From Rhodothermus marinus (lineage in GTDB: Bacteria > Bacteroidota > Rhodothermia > Rhodothermales > Rhodothermaceae), in NCBI RefSeq assembly GCF_009936275.1, contig NZ_AP019797.1, forward strand, positions 797,501 to 861,500: 64,000 nucleotides of DNA, given 5' to 3'. Each line of letters starts with the position of its first letter. The stretch's first letter is position 1. The position numbers were made by a program, and so were the translations under genes. Below are positions 53,050 through 60,489 of the stretch, in pieces. The notes below the pieces were generated by a model, which did not search any database, was not told the DNA's origin, and worked only from the letters and a program-made list of their open reading frames with translations.

Positions 53050-54285
53050 ATGCCCCGGCAGTTTGACATCCCGGTTTTTTATCGCAGTCCGATCATCTCG
53101 CGCGTCAAGGAGGCCCGCCGCCGCCAGGATCCGCGCAAGAAGGATTTTTCGCCGACGGTGCTGGACTTCGGCCCGGTACGCTTCAAGCTGGCGCGGCATT
53201 TCGGGTTCTGCTACGGGGTGGAACAGGCCGTCGAGATCGCCTACCGGGCGCTGGAGGAAAATCCGGGCCGTCGGATTTTTCTGCTCTCGGAAATGATCCA
53301 CAATCCGCATGTCAACCGCGATCTGGAGCAGCGGGGCGTGCGCTTTCTGCGAACCACGCGCGGCGAGCAGCTCATCCCGTTCGACGTGCTCCGGCCCGAC
53401 GACATCGTGATCATTCCCGCCTTCGGCACGACGCCCGAGATCGAAGCTGAGCTGGCCGCCCGGGGTGTGGACGTGCGCCGCTACGACACGACCTGTCCGT
53501 TCGTCGAGAAGGTCTGGAAACGCAGCAGTCAGCTCGGTCAGCGCGGCTACACGATCGTCATCCACGGCAAACGCTACCACGAGGAGACGCGGGCGACGTT
53601 CGCGCGGGCGGCCCGCGAGGCGCCCGTCGTCGTCGTGCGCGACCTGGAAGAGGCGGCCGATCTGGCCCGCGTCATCCGCGGCGAGGCCGACGCTGCGTTC
53701 TTCTACGAGCGGTTCCATGACCGCTACTCGGAAGGCTTCGACCCGGAGCGCGACCTGGTGCGCATCGGCGTGGTGAATCAGACCACCATGCTGGCCACCG
53801 AGACGCAGGCGATCGCCGAGCTGCTGCGCCAGGCCATGATCGATCGCTACGGACCGGAAAACCTGCATGAACACTTCGCCGACACGAGCGACACGCTCTG
53901 CTACGCCACGCACGAAAACCAGCAGGCCACGCGGGCGCTGATCGACTCGGGCGGCGACCTGGCGCTGGTGGTGGGCGGCTACAACTCGTCGAACACGAGC
54001 CATCTGGTGGAGCTGTGCGCCGAGCGCATGCCCACCTACTTCGTGAAGGGACCGGAAGAGCTGCTTTCGCCCACGCGCATCCGGCATTACGATCTGGCGC
54101 TCGGCGCCGTTCGGGAAACCGAAAGCTGGCTGCCCGCGCACCGGCCCGTCGAGATCGTGCTGACGGCAGGGGCTTCGTGCCCGGACGCATTGCTGGAAGC
54201 CGTATTGCAGCGCGTGCTGCGCTGGTTCGAACCGGTGCGACCCGTCGAGGAGGTGCTGGCTCCCTACCTGGAAGCCGTCGCCTGA
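53050..54285 (+). CDS. ispH: 4-hydroxy-3-methylbut-2-enyl diphosphate reductase
   Basis: IspH makes IPP and DMAPP in the last step of the MEP isoprenoid pathway. The three cluster-binding cysteines are Cys54 (FGFCYGVEQAV), Cys149 (YDTTCPFVEKVW) and Cys377 (LTAGASCPD); VGGYNSSNTSHLVELC is also present. At 411 residues it is about 95 longer than E. coli IspH, with an N-terminal extension of about 45 residues and internal insertions, a size class seen in cyanobacteria, plants and some Bacteroidetes relatives. The methyltransferase gene follows after 6 bases. Confidence 0.95.
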   Translation: MPRQFDIPVFYRSPIISRVKEARRRQDPRKKDFSPTVLDFGPVRFKLARHFGFCYGVEQAVEIAYRALEENPGRRIFLLSEMIHNPHVNRDLEQRGVRFLRTTRGEQLIPFDVLRPDDIVIIPAFGTTPEIEAELAARGVDVRRYDTTCPFVEKVWKRSSQLGQRGYTIVIHGKRYHEETRATFARAAREAPVVVVRDLEEAADLARVIRGEADAAFFYERFHDRYSEGFDPERDLVRIGVVNQTTMLATETQAIAELLRQAMIDRYGPENLHEHFADTSDTLCYATHENQQATRALIDSGGDLALVVGGYNSSNTSHLVELCAERMPTYFVKGPEELLSPTRIRHYDLALGAVRETESWLPAHRPVEIVLTAGASCPDALLEAVLQRVLRWFEPVRPVEEVLAPYLEAVA

Positions 54286-54291
54286 ACGCGC

Positions 54292-55032
54292 ATGGCCTGG
54301 TATCAGGAATGGTTTGACCGCGACGAGTACGAACTGGTCTACCACCGGCGCGACGAGCGCGAGGCCGAACAGGTGGTGGACCTGATCGAGCGACTGGTGC
54401 GACCGGCGCCGGACAGCGAGATCCTGGATGTAGGCTGTGGGCGTGGACGCCATGCGCGGGTGCTGGCGCGACGGGGGTATCGGGTGACCGGCATCGACGT
54501 GGCCGAGCGCGCGCTTCAGATCGCCCGCAAGCGGACCGAGGCCGAGGGGCTGCACAACCTGCTTTTCCTGCAGCACGATATGCGCGAGCCGCTCTGCCGG
54601 ACCTGCTTCGACGGCGTCGTGAATCTGTTCACGGCCTTCGGCTTTTTCGAAGACGATGCCGATCACCTGCGGGCACTTCAGGCGATGGCGACGGCATTGC
54701 GTCCGGGCGGCTGGCTCGTGCAGGATTTTCTGAACGCCGAGTACGTGCAGCGTCACCTGGTGCCGCGCGATCGGTTTCAGCTGGACGGCATCGAGGTGGT
54801 GCAGGAACGCTGGATCGAAAACGGGCGCGTCAACAAACGCATCCGCCTGCGTCGAAACGGTATCGAGCAGGTATTCTACGAATCGGTCCGGCTGCTCCGG
54901 CTTTCGGATTTTCAGAAGCTGTACCGGGCGGCCGGCCTGAATCTGCAGGCGGTGCTCGGCGACTATGCCGGGCGGCCGTTCACTTCGGAAAGCCCCCGTC
55001 TGATTCTCTATGCGCGAAAAGCTGCGGTATAG
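54292..55032 (+). CDS. Class I SAM-dependent methyltransferase
   Basis: The 246-residue protein has SAM motif I ILDVGCGRGRHARVLARRG, an acidic strand YRVTGIDVAERALQIA, and motif IV VVNLFTAFGFFEDDADH. The N-terminus (MAWYQEWFDRDEYELVYHRRDEREA) is typical for a family of small-molecule methyltransferases whose substrates are mostly unknown. It is linked to ispH by a 6-base gap and overlaps the next gene by 23 bases, so they are one operon; a role in isoprenoid or quinone modification would be speculation. Confidence 0.85.
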   Translation: MAWYQEWFDRDEYELVYHRRDEREAEQVVDLIERLVRPAPDSEILDVGCGRGRHARVLARRGYRVTGIDVAERALQIARKRTEAEGLHNLLFLQHDMREPLCRTCFDGVVNLFTAFGFFEDDADHLRALQAMATALRPGGWLVQDFLNAEYVQRHLVPRDRFQLDGIEVVQERWIENGRVNKRIRLRRNGIEQVFYESVRLLRLSDFQKLYRAAGLNLQAVLGDYAGRPFTSESPRLILYARKAAV

Positions 55033-55582
55033 CTGGGTGCTGGTGCTGGTGGGATTGCTCGGGTGCGATCTGTTCGCGCCGCGCGAGCCCGAAGCGCCCG
55101 TCGCCGAAAGTGGCACGTTTTTGCAGCCCGATACACCCGAGCGCGTCGTGGAAAACCTGCAGGCGGCCATCGCCGAACGCAATGCCGGCAACTACGGGCG
55201 CTCGCTGGCCGAGGACTTTGCGTTCGTGCCCACGGCTTCGGCGCAGAGCCGCGATCCGGCGCTCTGGGCCGGATGGAATCGGGCGCGGGAGGAGCAGTAC
55301 TTCACGGCCATGGTGGTGGCCATCACGCCTTCGGCCGCGCCGCAGCTCCAGCTGAGCGACCAGACCGCCAGCTTCGAAAGCGACAGCCGTTACGTGCTGG
55401 AGGCCAGCTATCGGCTCACCGTGCCCCACACCCGCCCGGATGCGCCGACCATCGTCGAGGGACGCCTGATCTGGGAAATCACGCAGCAACCGAGTGGACT
55501 CTGGGCGCTGTCGCGCTGGACCGACCGCCAGCAGGGCGAAACCCCTTCGTGGAGCGACCTGAAACGCGCCTTCGTGAACTGA
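55010..55582 (+). CDS. Lipoprotein of unknown function, 190 residues
   Basis: The protein has a lipoprotein signal peptide with lipobox LLGC (Cys19) and a cone-shaped NTF2-like domain pattern: VENLQAAIAERNAGNYGRSLAEDFAFVP, then YVLEASYRLTV, GRLIWEITQQPSGLWALSRWTD. The layout of helix, curved strands and a final 'LWALSRWTD' strand fits SnoaL/NTF2-like folds, but this is inferred from pattern only. It overlaps the methyltransferase by 23 bases and is the last gene of the run that starts at ispH. Confidence 0.75.
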   Translation: MREKLRYSWVLVLVGLLGCDLFAPREPEAPVAESGTFLQPDTPERVVENLQAAIAERNAGNYGRSLAEDFAFVPTASAQSRDPALWAGWNRAREEQYFTAMVVAITPSAAPQLQLSDQTASFESDSRYVLEASYRLTVPHTRPDAPTIVEGRLIWEITQQPSGLWALSRWTDRQQGETPSWSDLKRAFVN

Positions 55583-55592
55583 ATCCGGGTTC

Positions 55593-55842
55593 GGGCGGAC
55601 ACGGAGGACAGTCCCTACAGAAAATGGCGAATTGAAGTAGGAGCGCACCACAGTGTGTGCCCGGATCATGTCATATGGGATCGCTGATTTACTGGTGCAT
55701 GAGGAGGCCACACCCCGTGTGGCGGACGTGATCCGGCGGGTATGATCGGGCGGACACAGGGGTCCGCCCCTACGGGATAGGGAAAACGCCAAGGATCTGT
55801 AGGGGCGCACCGCAGTGTGCGCCCGTGCTTTCTCACATGCAC
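55593..55842 (+). repeat. Dispersed palindromic repeat, copy 2, with added hairpins
   Basis: The segment 55673-55842 is the second full copy (170 bp) of the unit at 32344-32511. Hairpins are GCCACA-N5-TGTGGC (55707-55723), GGGCGGAC-N6-GTCCGCCC (55748-55769, then CTAC) and GGGCGCAC-N6-GTGCGCCC (55803-55824, preceded by GTAGG). Just upstream lie a further GCGCAC-N6-GTGTGC hairpin (55643-55660) and a decayed one (55593-55618). Position is between the convergent lipoprotein and DUF2914 genes. This explains nearly all of the 292-base gap. Confidence 0.85.
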
Positions 55843-55863
55843 TATGATTTCCCGGAAATCATA
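55843..55863. repeat. 21-bp perfect palindrome abutting the repeat
   Basis: TATGATTTCC, a single C, and GGAAATCATA form a perfect odd-length palindrome starting at the base after the dispersed repeat ends and lying 11 bases before the DUF2914 stop codon. No T-tract follows on either strand. It may be an insertion mark, a protein site, or a hairpin that stabilises the DUF2914 transcript. Confidence 0.6.
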
Positions 55864-55874
55864 TCAGCTGGCGC

Positions 55875-56984
55875 CTATTCATAGCGGTGGAGGTGGAGCC
55901 GCGGTGGCCGTTCGGCCGGAACCAGCTCGAACGGAATCCGCCCCAGCAGACGGCCCGTCTCGGTGCGCACCTCGACGCGCCAGCGACCCGGTTGCACGTG
56001 GCGCTTGAACGTGTAGCCCCGGTAGCCGTTGTCGCGGCCGCCCACCACCGCGTAGGCGATGGCGTCCTGCGTGATCCACGCGCGGCGGTCCGGATCGTAC
56101 CGCTGCCAGACGTGCTGCACGCCCGTGCGCAGCTGCGTCGGCGCAAAAATCGCCGCGAAACAGAAGACCGTGTCGCCTTCGGTGTAATGAAAACGCGGGC
56201 TTACCCGCTGCCAGAATCGATACCAGGGGGCCGGCTCGTAATGCAGAAGGTACACGTCGCCTTCGCGGCGCACATGGTGATAGACACCACCTTCGCGCAG
56301 GGCCAGTGGGACCGGCGGAATCCAGTTCAGCGCATAGAGTCCGTTCAGCACAAGCACGAGCGCCAGCGCACTCCCAAGTAATGTGGCGGCCTGACGTCCG
56401 TGCACCACGCCGCGGCGCCGGAAGAGGTGGACCAGCAGTCCGACCGGTACCAGGCTGAGCAGGCCGGACAGCGCGAAGATCAGATCGGTCATGCGTCGGA
56501 GCACCACCGGCACGAAAAAGACGAAAAACGTGAAACTGGCCAGCGTATAGAGGAGCAGCAATACGTACAGGTTGAGCAGACGGCGGTGGATGAACTCGTT
56601 GGCGACCAGCAGGGCGACCAGTCCGACGAAAAACAACCAGTGCGCAGGCAACGTGGTGCTCTGGAAATAGAAGACCACGTAGGCACTGAAAAGTGCGCCG
56701 AAGAAGAATTGCAGGATGGCCGGAAAGTAGGGCCGAAGGCGCTTCAGGCGGGGCGCGGCCAGTTGCTCGTGCTCGACCAGAACGGCCAGGGCGAGCGCGA
56801 TCCCCAGAATGAGCAGGTAGCCGAGCAGGATCAGGTTGTCGAGCCAGGCGTCGATGCGCCGCAGCGTGAGCGCATCCCAGGTGACGCCGCCCAGAAAAAA
56901 TGCCGCCGGAAGCAGATGGCGAAAGCGGCCCAGCCGGGCGTCCAGCCGCTGCTGAAGCGTCTGCACGCGCTGCGTCAGCCCCAT
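55875..56984 (-). CDS. DUF2914 membrane protein
   Basis: The 369-residue protein has about eight hydrophobic helices (from FLGGVTWDAL to ALVLVLNGLYALNW) and a soluble C-terminal domain with the DUF2914 pattern: VFCFAAIFAPTQLRTGVQHVWQRYD, a central Trp/Arg region, and VEVRTETGRLLGRIPFELV. Function is unknown; the domain resembles periplasmic beta-sandwiches. It starts 1 base after the stop of the DUF2480 gene, so both are translated together. Confidence 0.8.
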   Translation of the reverse strand: MGLTQRVQTLQQRLDARLGRFRHLLPAAFFLGGVTWDALTLRRIDAWLDNLILLGYLLILGIALALAVLVEHEQLAAPRLKRLRPYFPAILQFFFGALFSAYVVFYFQSTTLPAHWLFFVGLVALLVANEFIHRRLLNLYVLLLLYTLASFTFFVFFVPVVLRRMTDLIFALSGLLSLVPVGLLVHLFRRRGVVHGRQAATLLGSALALVLVLNGLYALNWIPPVPLALREGGVYHHVRREGDVYLLHYEPAPWYRFWQRVSPRFHYTEGDTVFCFAAIFAPTQLRTGVQHVWQRYDPDRRAWITQDAIAYAVVGGRDNGYRGYTFKRHVQPGRWRVEVRTETGRLLGRIPFELVPAERPPRLHLHRYE

Positions 56985-56985
56985 C

Positions 56986-57549
56986 TCACTCCGAACGTTC
57001 CGGGAAGGCCGGGCGCACGGCCTGCGCCTGCGGGGTCGGGCGCGCCTCCGGCCGGCGCCAGAGCGGGACCGACGAGCAGGGCTCGCCGTACATCACCTTG
57101 CGGGCCACTTCCTGCAGCCGGAGCACCGCCTGCACGTAGGCATCGACCGGCACGATCTTGCTGGCACATCCCTTGACCACCACAATGCGGTCCCGGTACT
57201 TCGACCAGTCCTCCCGCTCCAGCGCCCGCACGAAATAGTTGCGCAGCAGGTCTTCCCGTCGTCCGAAGGCCACGGAGCGGGCAATGCCGTGCAGTTTCGT
57301 GGCCACGAGCATGTACGCCCAGATGGGGACGATGGCGTCCGTCGAGCAGTAGATGGCCACGTGTTGATCGGCGTACTGCGACCAGTCGTGCGCCTGCACC
57401 TGCTGCCGGAAGGGTTTTTCGCGCAGGATCAACCCTTCCTCGAGAAACGGCGCCAGGTCCAGTTCGACGATCGGGCGCTCGTCCCAGAGCGCCTCCAGGT
57501 TATAGACGACAATGTCGCTCTGCGCGACGCGGTTGACGATCGGTTCCAT
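56986..57549 (-). CDS. DUF2480 family protein
   Basis: The 187-residue protein has the full DUF2480 pattern known from Bacteroidetes: NRVAQSDIVVYNLE, LILREKPFRQQVQAHDWSQY, VAIYCSTDAIVPIWAYMLV, VVVKGCASKIVPVDAYV and KVMYGEPCSSVPLW. Three conserved cysteines (CSTDAI, GCASK, EPCSS) suggest metal or Fe-S binding. It is encoded 13 bases after the cysteine desulfurase, the sulfur donor for Fe-S clusters, and members of this family often neighbour Fe-S assembly genes, so a role there is a reasonable inference. Confidence 0.85.
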   Translation of the reverse strand: MEPIVNRVAQSDIVVYNLEALWDERPIVELDLAPFLEEGLILREKPFRQQVQAHDWSQYADQHVAIYCSTDAIVPIWAYMLVATKLHGIARSVAFGRREDLLRNYFVRALEREDWSKYRDRIVVVKGCASKIVPVDAYVQAVLRLQEVARKVMYGEPCSSVPLWRRPEARPTPQAQAVRPAFPERSE

Positions 57550-57562
57550 GGCCTATAGCAGC

Positions 57563-58726
57563 TCAGGTGGTTGGCGTGGCGACGGAACGCTGGCGGAGCC
57601 GATGTACGGCCGCCGTCAGCTGTTCAAGGGCCTCGTCGATGTCGGCTTCGGTGGTGAAGCGACCCAGACTGATGCGGATGGCGCATTGCGCCTCGGCCTC
57701 GCTGAGACCCATGGCACGGAGCACGTGGCTGGGCTTGCCGCGACCCGAGCCGCAGGCGCTGCCGGCCGAAAGGGCCAGCGTGCGCACGGCGGCCAGCAGA
57801 CGGTCTGCCCGAACGCCCGGGATCGTGATGCTGCTCGTCTGGGGTAGCCGTGGCGCCTGCGCTCCGTTGATGCGGACATCGGACAGGGCGGCCTGCAGTT
57901 CGCGCTCCAGCCGATCGCGCAGGTATTGCAGGCGGCGGCTTTCGTCGGCCATTTCCCGGGCGGCCAGTTCGGCGGCCACTCCCATGCCGACGATGGCCGG
58001 CACGTTCAGCGTTCCGCTGCGCAGCCCCTGCTCGTGCCCGCCACCGTCCAGCAGGGGCACCAGGCGCAGCGGCGGGCGGCGGCGCACGTAGAGCACGCCG
58101 ACGCCCTTGGGGCCGTAGAACTTGTGGGCCGAGCAGACCAGCAGATCGATTCCCCCGACCGATACCGGAATCTTCCCCACGGCCTGCGTGGCATCGACCA
58201 GGAGCGGCACACCGTGGGCCCGTGTGCGCCGGGCGATCTCCTCGATGGGGTGCAGCACGCCCGTTTCGTTGTTGGCCCACATGACGGCCGCCAGGACGGT
58301 CTGCGGCGTCAGCGCCGCTTCCAGCGCGTCCGGATCCAGCCGTCCCTGCGCATCGACGGGCAGATAGGTCACCTGCCAGCCCCGGCGTTCCAGGGTCCGG
58401 CAGGCTTCGAGCACGGCCGCGTGCTCGGTCTGGACCGTCACGATATGCTGCCCCCGATGCCGGGAAGCCTCGGCCACCCCCTTGATGGCCAGGTTCAGCG
58501 CTTCGGTGGCGCCGCTGGTGAAGATCAGGCTTTCCGGATCGGCCCCCAGCAGGGCCGCCACCTGCTCACGGGCCACCTCGACGGCCGCCTCGGCCTCCAG
58601 GCCGTGGGTGTGGCCCCTGCTGGCCGGGTTGCCGAAGCGCTCGGTAAAGTACGGCAGCATACGCTCCAGCACCCGCGGATCGACGGGCGTGGTGGCGTTG
58701 TAATCCAGATAAACCGGTCGGCGCAT
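57563..58726 (-). CDS. Cysteine desulfurase (NifS/IscS class)
   Basis: The PLP enzyme removes sulfur from cysteine for Fe-S clusters and thio-modified tRNA. The 387-residue protein starts RRPVYLDYNATTPVDP, has the PLP lysine Lys202 (CSAHKFYGPKG), LDGGGHEQGLRSGT and the catalytic loop Cys325 in SAGSACGSGRGKPSHVLRAMG. The long mobile loop assigns it to class I (NifS/IscS-like), not SufS. ATG 58726 gives this start; upstream in-frame starts add 39 residues of low-complexity Ala/Pro sequence without family likeness. No iscU or iscA gene is adjacent. Confidence 0.92.
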   Translation of the reverse strand: MRRPVYLDYNATTPVDPRVLERMLPYFTERFGNPASRGHTHGLEAEAAVEVAREQVAALLGADPESLIFTSGATEALNLAIKGVAEASRHRGQHIVTVQTEHAAVLEACRTLERRGWQVTYLPVDAQGRLDPDALEAALTPQTVLAAVMWANNETGVLHPIEEIARRTRAHGVPLLVDATQAVGKIPVSVGGIDLLVCSAHKFYGPKGVGVLYVRRRPPLRLVPLLDGGGHEQGLRSGTLNVPAIVGMGVAAELAAREMADESRRLQYLRDRLERELQAALSDVRINGAQAPRLPQTSSITIPGVRADRLLAAVRTLALSAGSACGSGRGKPSHVLRAMGLSEAEAQCAIRISLGRFTTEADIDEALEQLTAAVHRLRQRSVATPTT

Positions 58727-58879
58727 GGGAATTTCGTCGGGGAACGGGACTGGAGTTGAAACGGAAGGCCTCGGGGGGAGTTTCGCAGGCAGAACAGAAG
58801 CGGCGGCGCCTTGCTGCGAAGACGCCGCCGCCTGTCCGTTCAACCGACCCGGCTGCCATCAGGTTGGTTGTCGAAATAA

Positions 58880-58896
58880 TTTAGACTATATCTAAA
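58880..58896. promoter_or_regulatory. Inverted repeat TTTAGA-CTATA-TCTAAA before the hydrolase gene
   Basis: Perfect 6-base arms around a 5-base AT centre end 4 bases before the ATG at 58901. As DNA it could be an operator; as RNA a weak hairpin would cover the ribosome-binding region. AT-rich flanks suggest the promoter is here too. Confidence 0.4.
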
Positions 58897-58900
58897 CAAT

Positions 58901-59989
58901 ATGCTGTGCAGATTCGGTGAAAACGTAAAACCGTACCTGGCGGGCAGCGTGTTGCTTCTGGTACTGCTTCTGGCAGCCTGCGGGGAGGTATCGACCGACC
59001 TCGAGATCGAGACCGAGCGCATCGTGGCCGGGGTGGACCTGAACCAGCTCTTTGCACCGCCCACGCCGCAGGAACGACAGCAGGTGCTCGACGCGTGGGC
59101 GGCCCGCGACGTGTCCGCCCACAACGCGCAGGAGGTTGCCCGGGCTTCGCTTGAACTCGACGGCACGCCTGTGACGCTGCAGATCCTGCACCATACGGTG
59201 CAAGGGCAGCGACATGTGGGGGCGGTGGTGGTGCCCGACAGTTTGCAGGCGCCGGCGCCCGTGCTGGTGTGGCTGCACGGCGGCGATGCAGGCGTGCAAC
59301 TGGAGACCGACGTCTGGCCGCTTGTCGACAGTCTGGACCTGAGCCGCTTCGTGCTGGTGATCCCGGCTTTTCGGGGCGAAGCGCTGGCCTATCAGGGGCT
59401 TACCTTTTCGGCCGAGGGCGCGCGCAATCCCTGGGACGGCGACGTGGACGATGCACTGGCTCTGCTCAACGTCGTGCTGGCCCGGGTGCCGATGGCCGAT
59501 CCGGAGCGTATCGTGGCGTTCGGTATGGATCGCGGGGCTACCGTGGCGTTGCTGATGGCCGTGCGGGACGCGCGTATTCAGGCGGCGATCGGCGCGGCCG
59601 GTCTGACGGATTTCTTCGGGGCGTTCATGCAGCAGGTCGTCGAGGAAGCCCTGCGGGGGACGGTCCGGCCCGTGCCGGGACTGGCCGCCTTCAGCGAGCA
59701 GGTGCTCGTGCCGCTTCGAGACGGCACGCTCTCGATGGCCGAAGCGCGGTGGGCCCTGCTGCGGCGCTCGCCCGTCTGGTTCGCCGATCGGCTACCGGCG
59801 GGTCAGTGGCACCACGGCCGCCAGGATCCGGTAATTCCGGCCTCGGAGGCCGAACGCCTCGCCTCGGTCCGCCCTGTCTCGTTCCAGGTGTACCTGTACG
59901 AAAGCGAAGCGCATGAGCTGATCTTGCTGCCCGGCAGCCTGGAGCGCATTCGGGCGTTGCTGGACGAACTGGCAGGCGCGAACTCATGA
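58901..59989 (+). CDS. Alpha/beta-hydrolase lipoprotein with Asp at the nucleophile position
   Basis: The 362-residue protein has a lipoprotein signal peptide (lipobox LAAC) and an alpha/beta-hydrolase core of the prolyl-oligopeptidase/dienelactone type: APVLVWLHGGDAGVQ (oxyanion region), RFVLVIPAFRGEAL, and a nucleophile elbow FGMDRGATVALL in which Asp210 stands where GxSxG has Ser. Candidate acid and base are Asp in GRQDPVIP and His in YESEAHEL. An Asp nucleophile occurs in haloalkane dehalogenases and epoxide hydrolases; otherwise the protein may be inactive. The GNAT gene overlaps by 4 bases (ATGA). Confidence 0.8.
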   Translation: MLCRFGENVKPYLAGSVLLLVLLLAACGEVSTDLEIETERIVAGVDLNQLFAPPTPQERQQVLDAWAARDVSAHNAQEVARASLELDGTPVTLQILHHTVQGQRHVGAVVVPDSLQAPAPVLVWLHGGDAGVQLETDVWPLVDSLDLSRFVLVIPAFRGEALAYQGLTFSAEGARNPWDGDVDDALALLNVVLARVPMADPERIVAFGMDRGATVALLMAVRDARIQAAIGAAGLTDFFGAFMQQVVEEALRGTVRPVPGLAAFSEQVLVPLRDGTLSMAEARWALLRRSPVWFADRLPAGQWHHGRQDPVIPASEAERLASVRPVSFQVYLYESEAHELILLPGSLERIRALLDELAGANS

Positions 59990-60471
59990 ACGCAGCGACT
60001 TTCCATATCCATCCGGTGCGCAACGAAGAGGAATGGGCACAGGCCCGGACCATTCGGGCGCGCGTGTTTATCGAAGAACAGGGCTGTCCGCCCGAGGAGG
60101 AGTGGGACGGATTCGACGAAGTGAGCCGCCATTTTCTGGGATGGGTCGGCGGGGTGCCGGTGGCGACGGCACGCTGGCGCGTGGTGCCCTTCAACGAACG
60201 TCTGGTGGCCAAGCTGGAGCGCTTTGCCGTGCTGCCGGGATATCGTGGACGGGGCTACGGCCGCGCACTGGTGCAGTACGTGATGGAAGATGCGCGGCGG
60301 GCCGGGTTCTCGACGTTGCTGATCCACGCGCAGGCCCATCTGGAGCGTTTCTACGAAAGCCTGGGCTTTCGGAGCACCGGCCATCGCTTCGTGGAAGCTG
60401 GCATTCCGCACGTGCAGATGATCTGGCGGGAACAAAAAAGCGCCGACCGGCCGAAGCCGATCGGCGCCTGA
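59986..60471 (+). CDS. GNAT-family N-acetyltransferase
   Basis: The 161-residue protein has the ElaA/YjcF-like GNAT pattern: RARVFIEEQGCPPEEEWDGFDE near the start, then the acetyl-CoA loop LPGYRGRGYGRALVQYVMEDAR and ending strands FYESLGFRSTGHRFVEAGIPHVQM. Substrate is unknown. Its last codons (KSADRPKPIGA) are encoded by the hairpin of the oppositely oriented terminator at 60434-60467, so the C-terminal tail is a by-product of that element. It is co-translated with the upstream lipoprotein hydrolase. Confidence 0.88.
   Translation: MNAATFHIHPVRNEEEWAQARTIRARVFIEEQGCPPEEEWDGFDEVSRHFLGWVGGVPVATARWRVVPFNERLVAKLERFAVLPGYRGRGYGRALVQYVMEDARRAGFSTLLIHAQAHLERFYESLGFRSTGHRFVEAGIPHVQMIWREQKSADRPKPIGA
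60434..60467 (-). terminator. Intrinsic terminator of the PPIase gene, inside the GNAT coding end
   Basis: On the - strand GCGCCGATCGGC, TTCG, GCCGGTCGGCGC form a 12-bp stem with one G-U pair and a stable TTCG tetraloop, followed by TTTTTT. It lies 22 bases downstream of the PPIase stop. On the + strand the equivalent pair is a C-A mismatch and no T-run follows, so termination is designed for the - strand. Confidence 0.85.
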
Positions 60472-60489
60472 GGTGCTGCCATGAAGGAA

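Noticed and set aside
58800-58831. GCGGCGGCG/CGCCGCCGC hairpin upstream of the cysteine desulfurase
   Set aside because: Long loop, simple-sequence arms and no T-run; probably a by-product of low-complexity GC-rich sequence.
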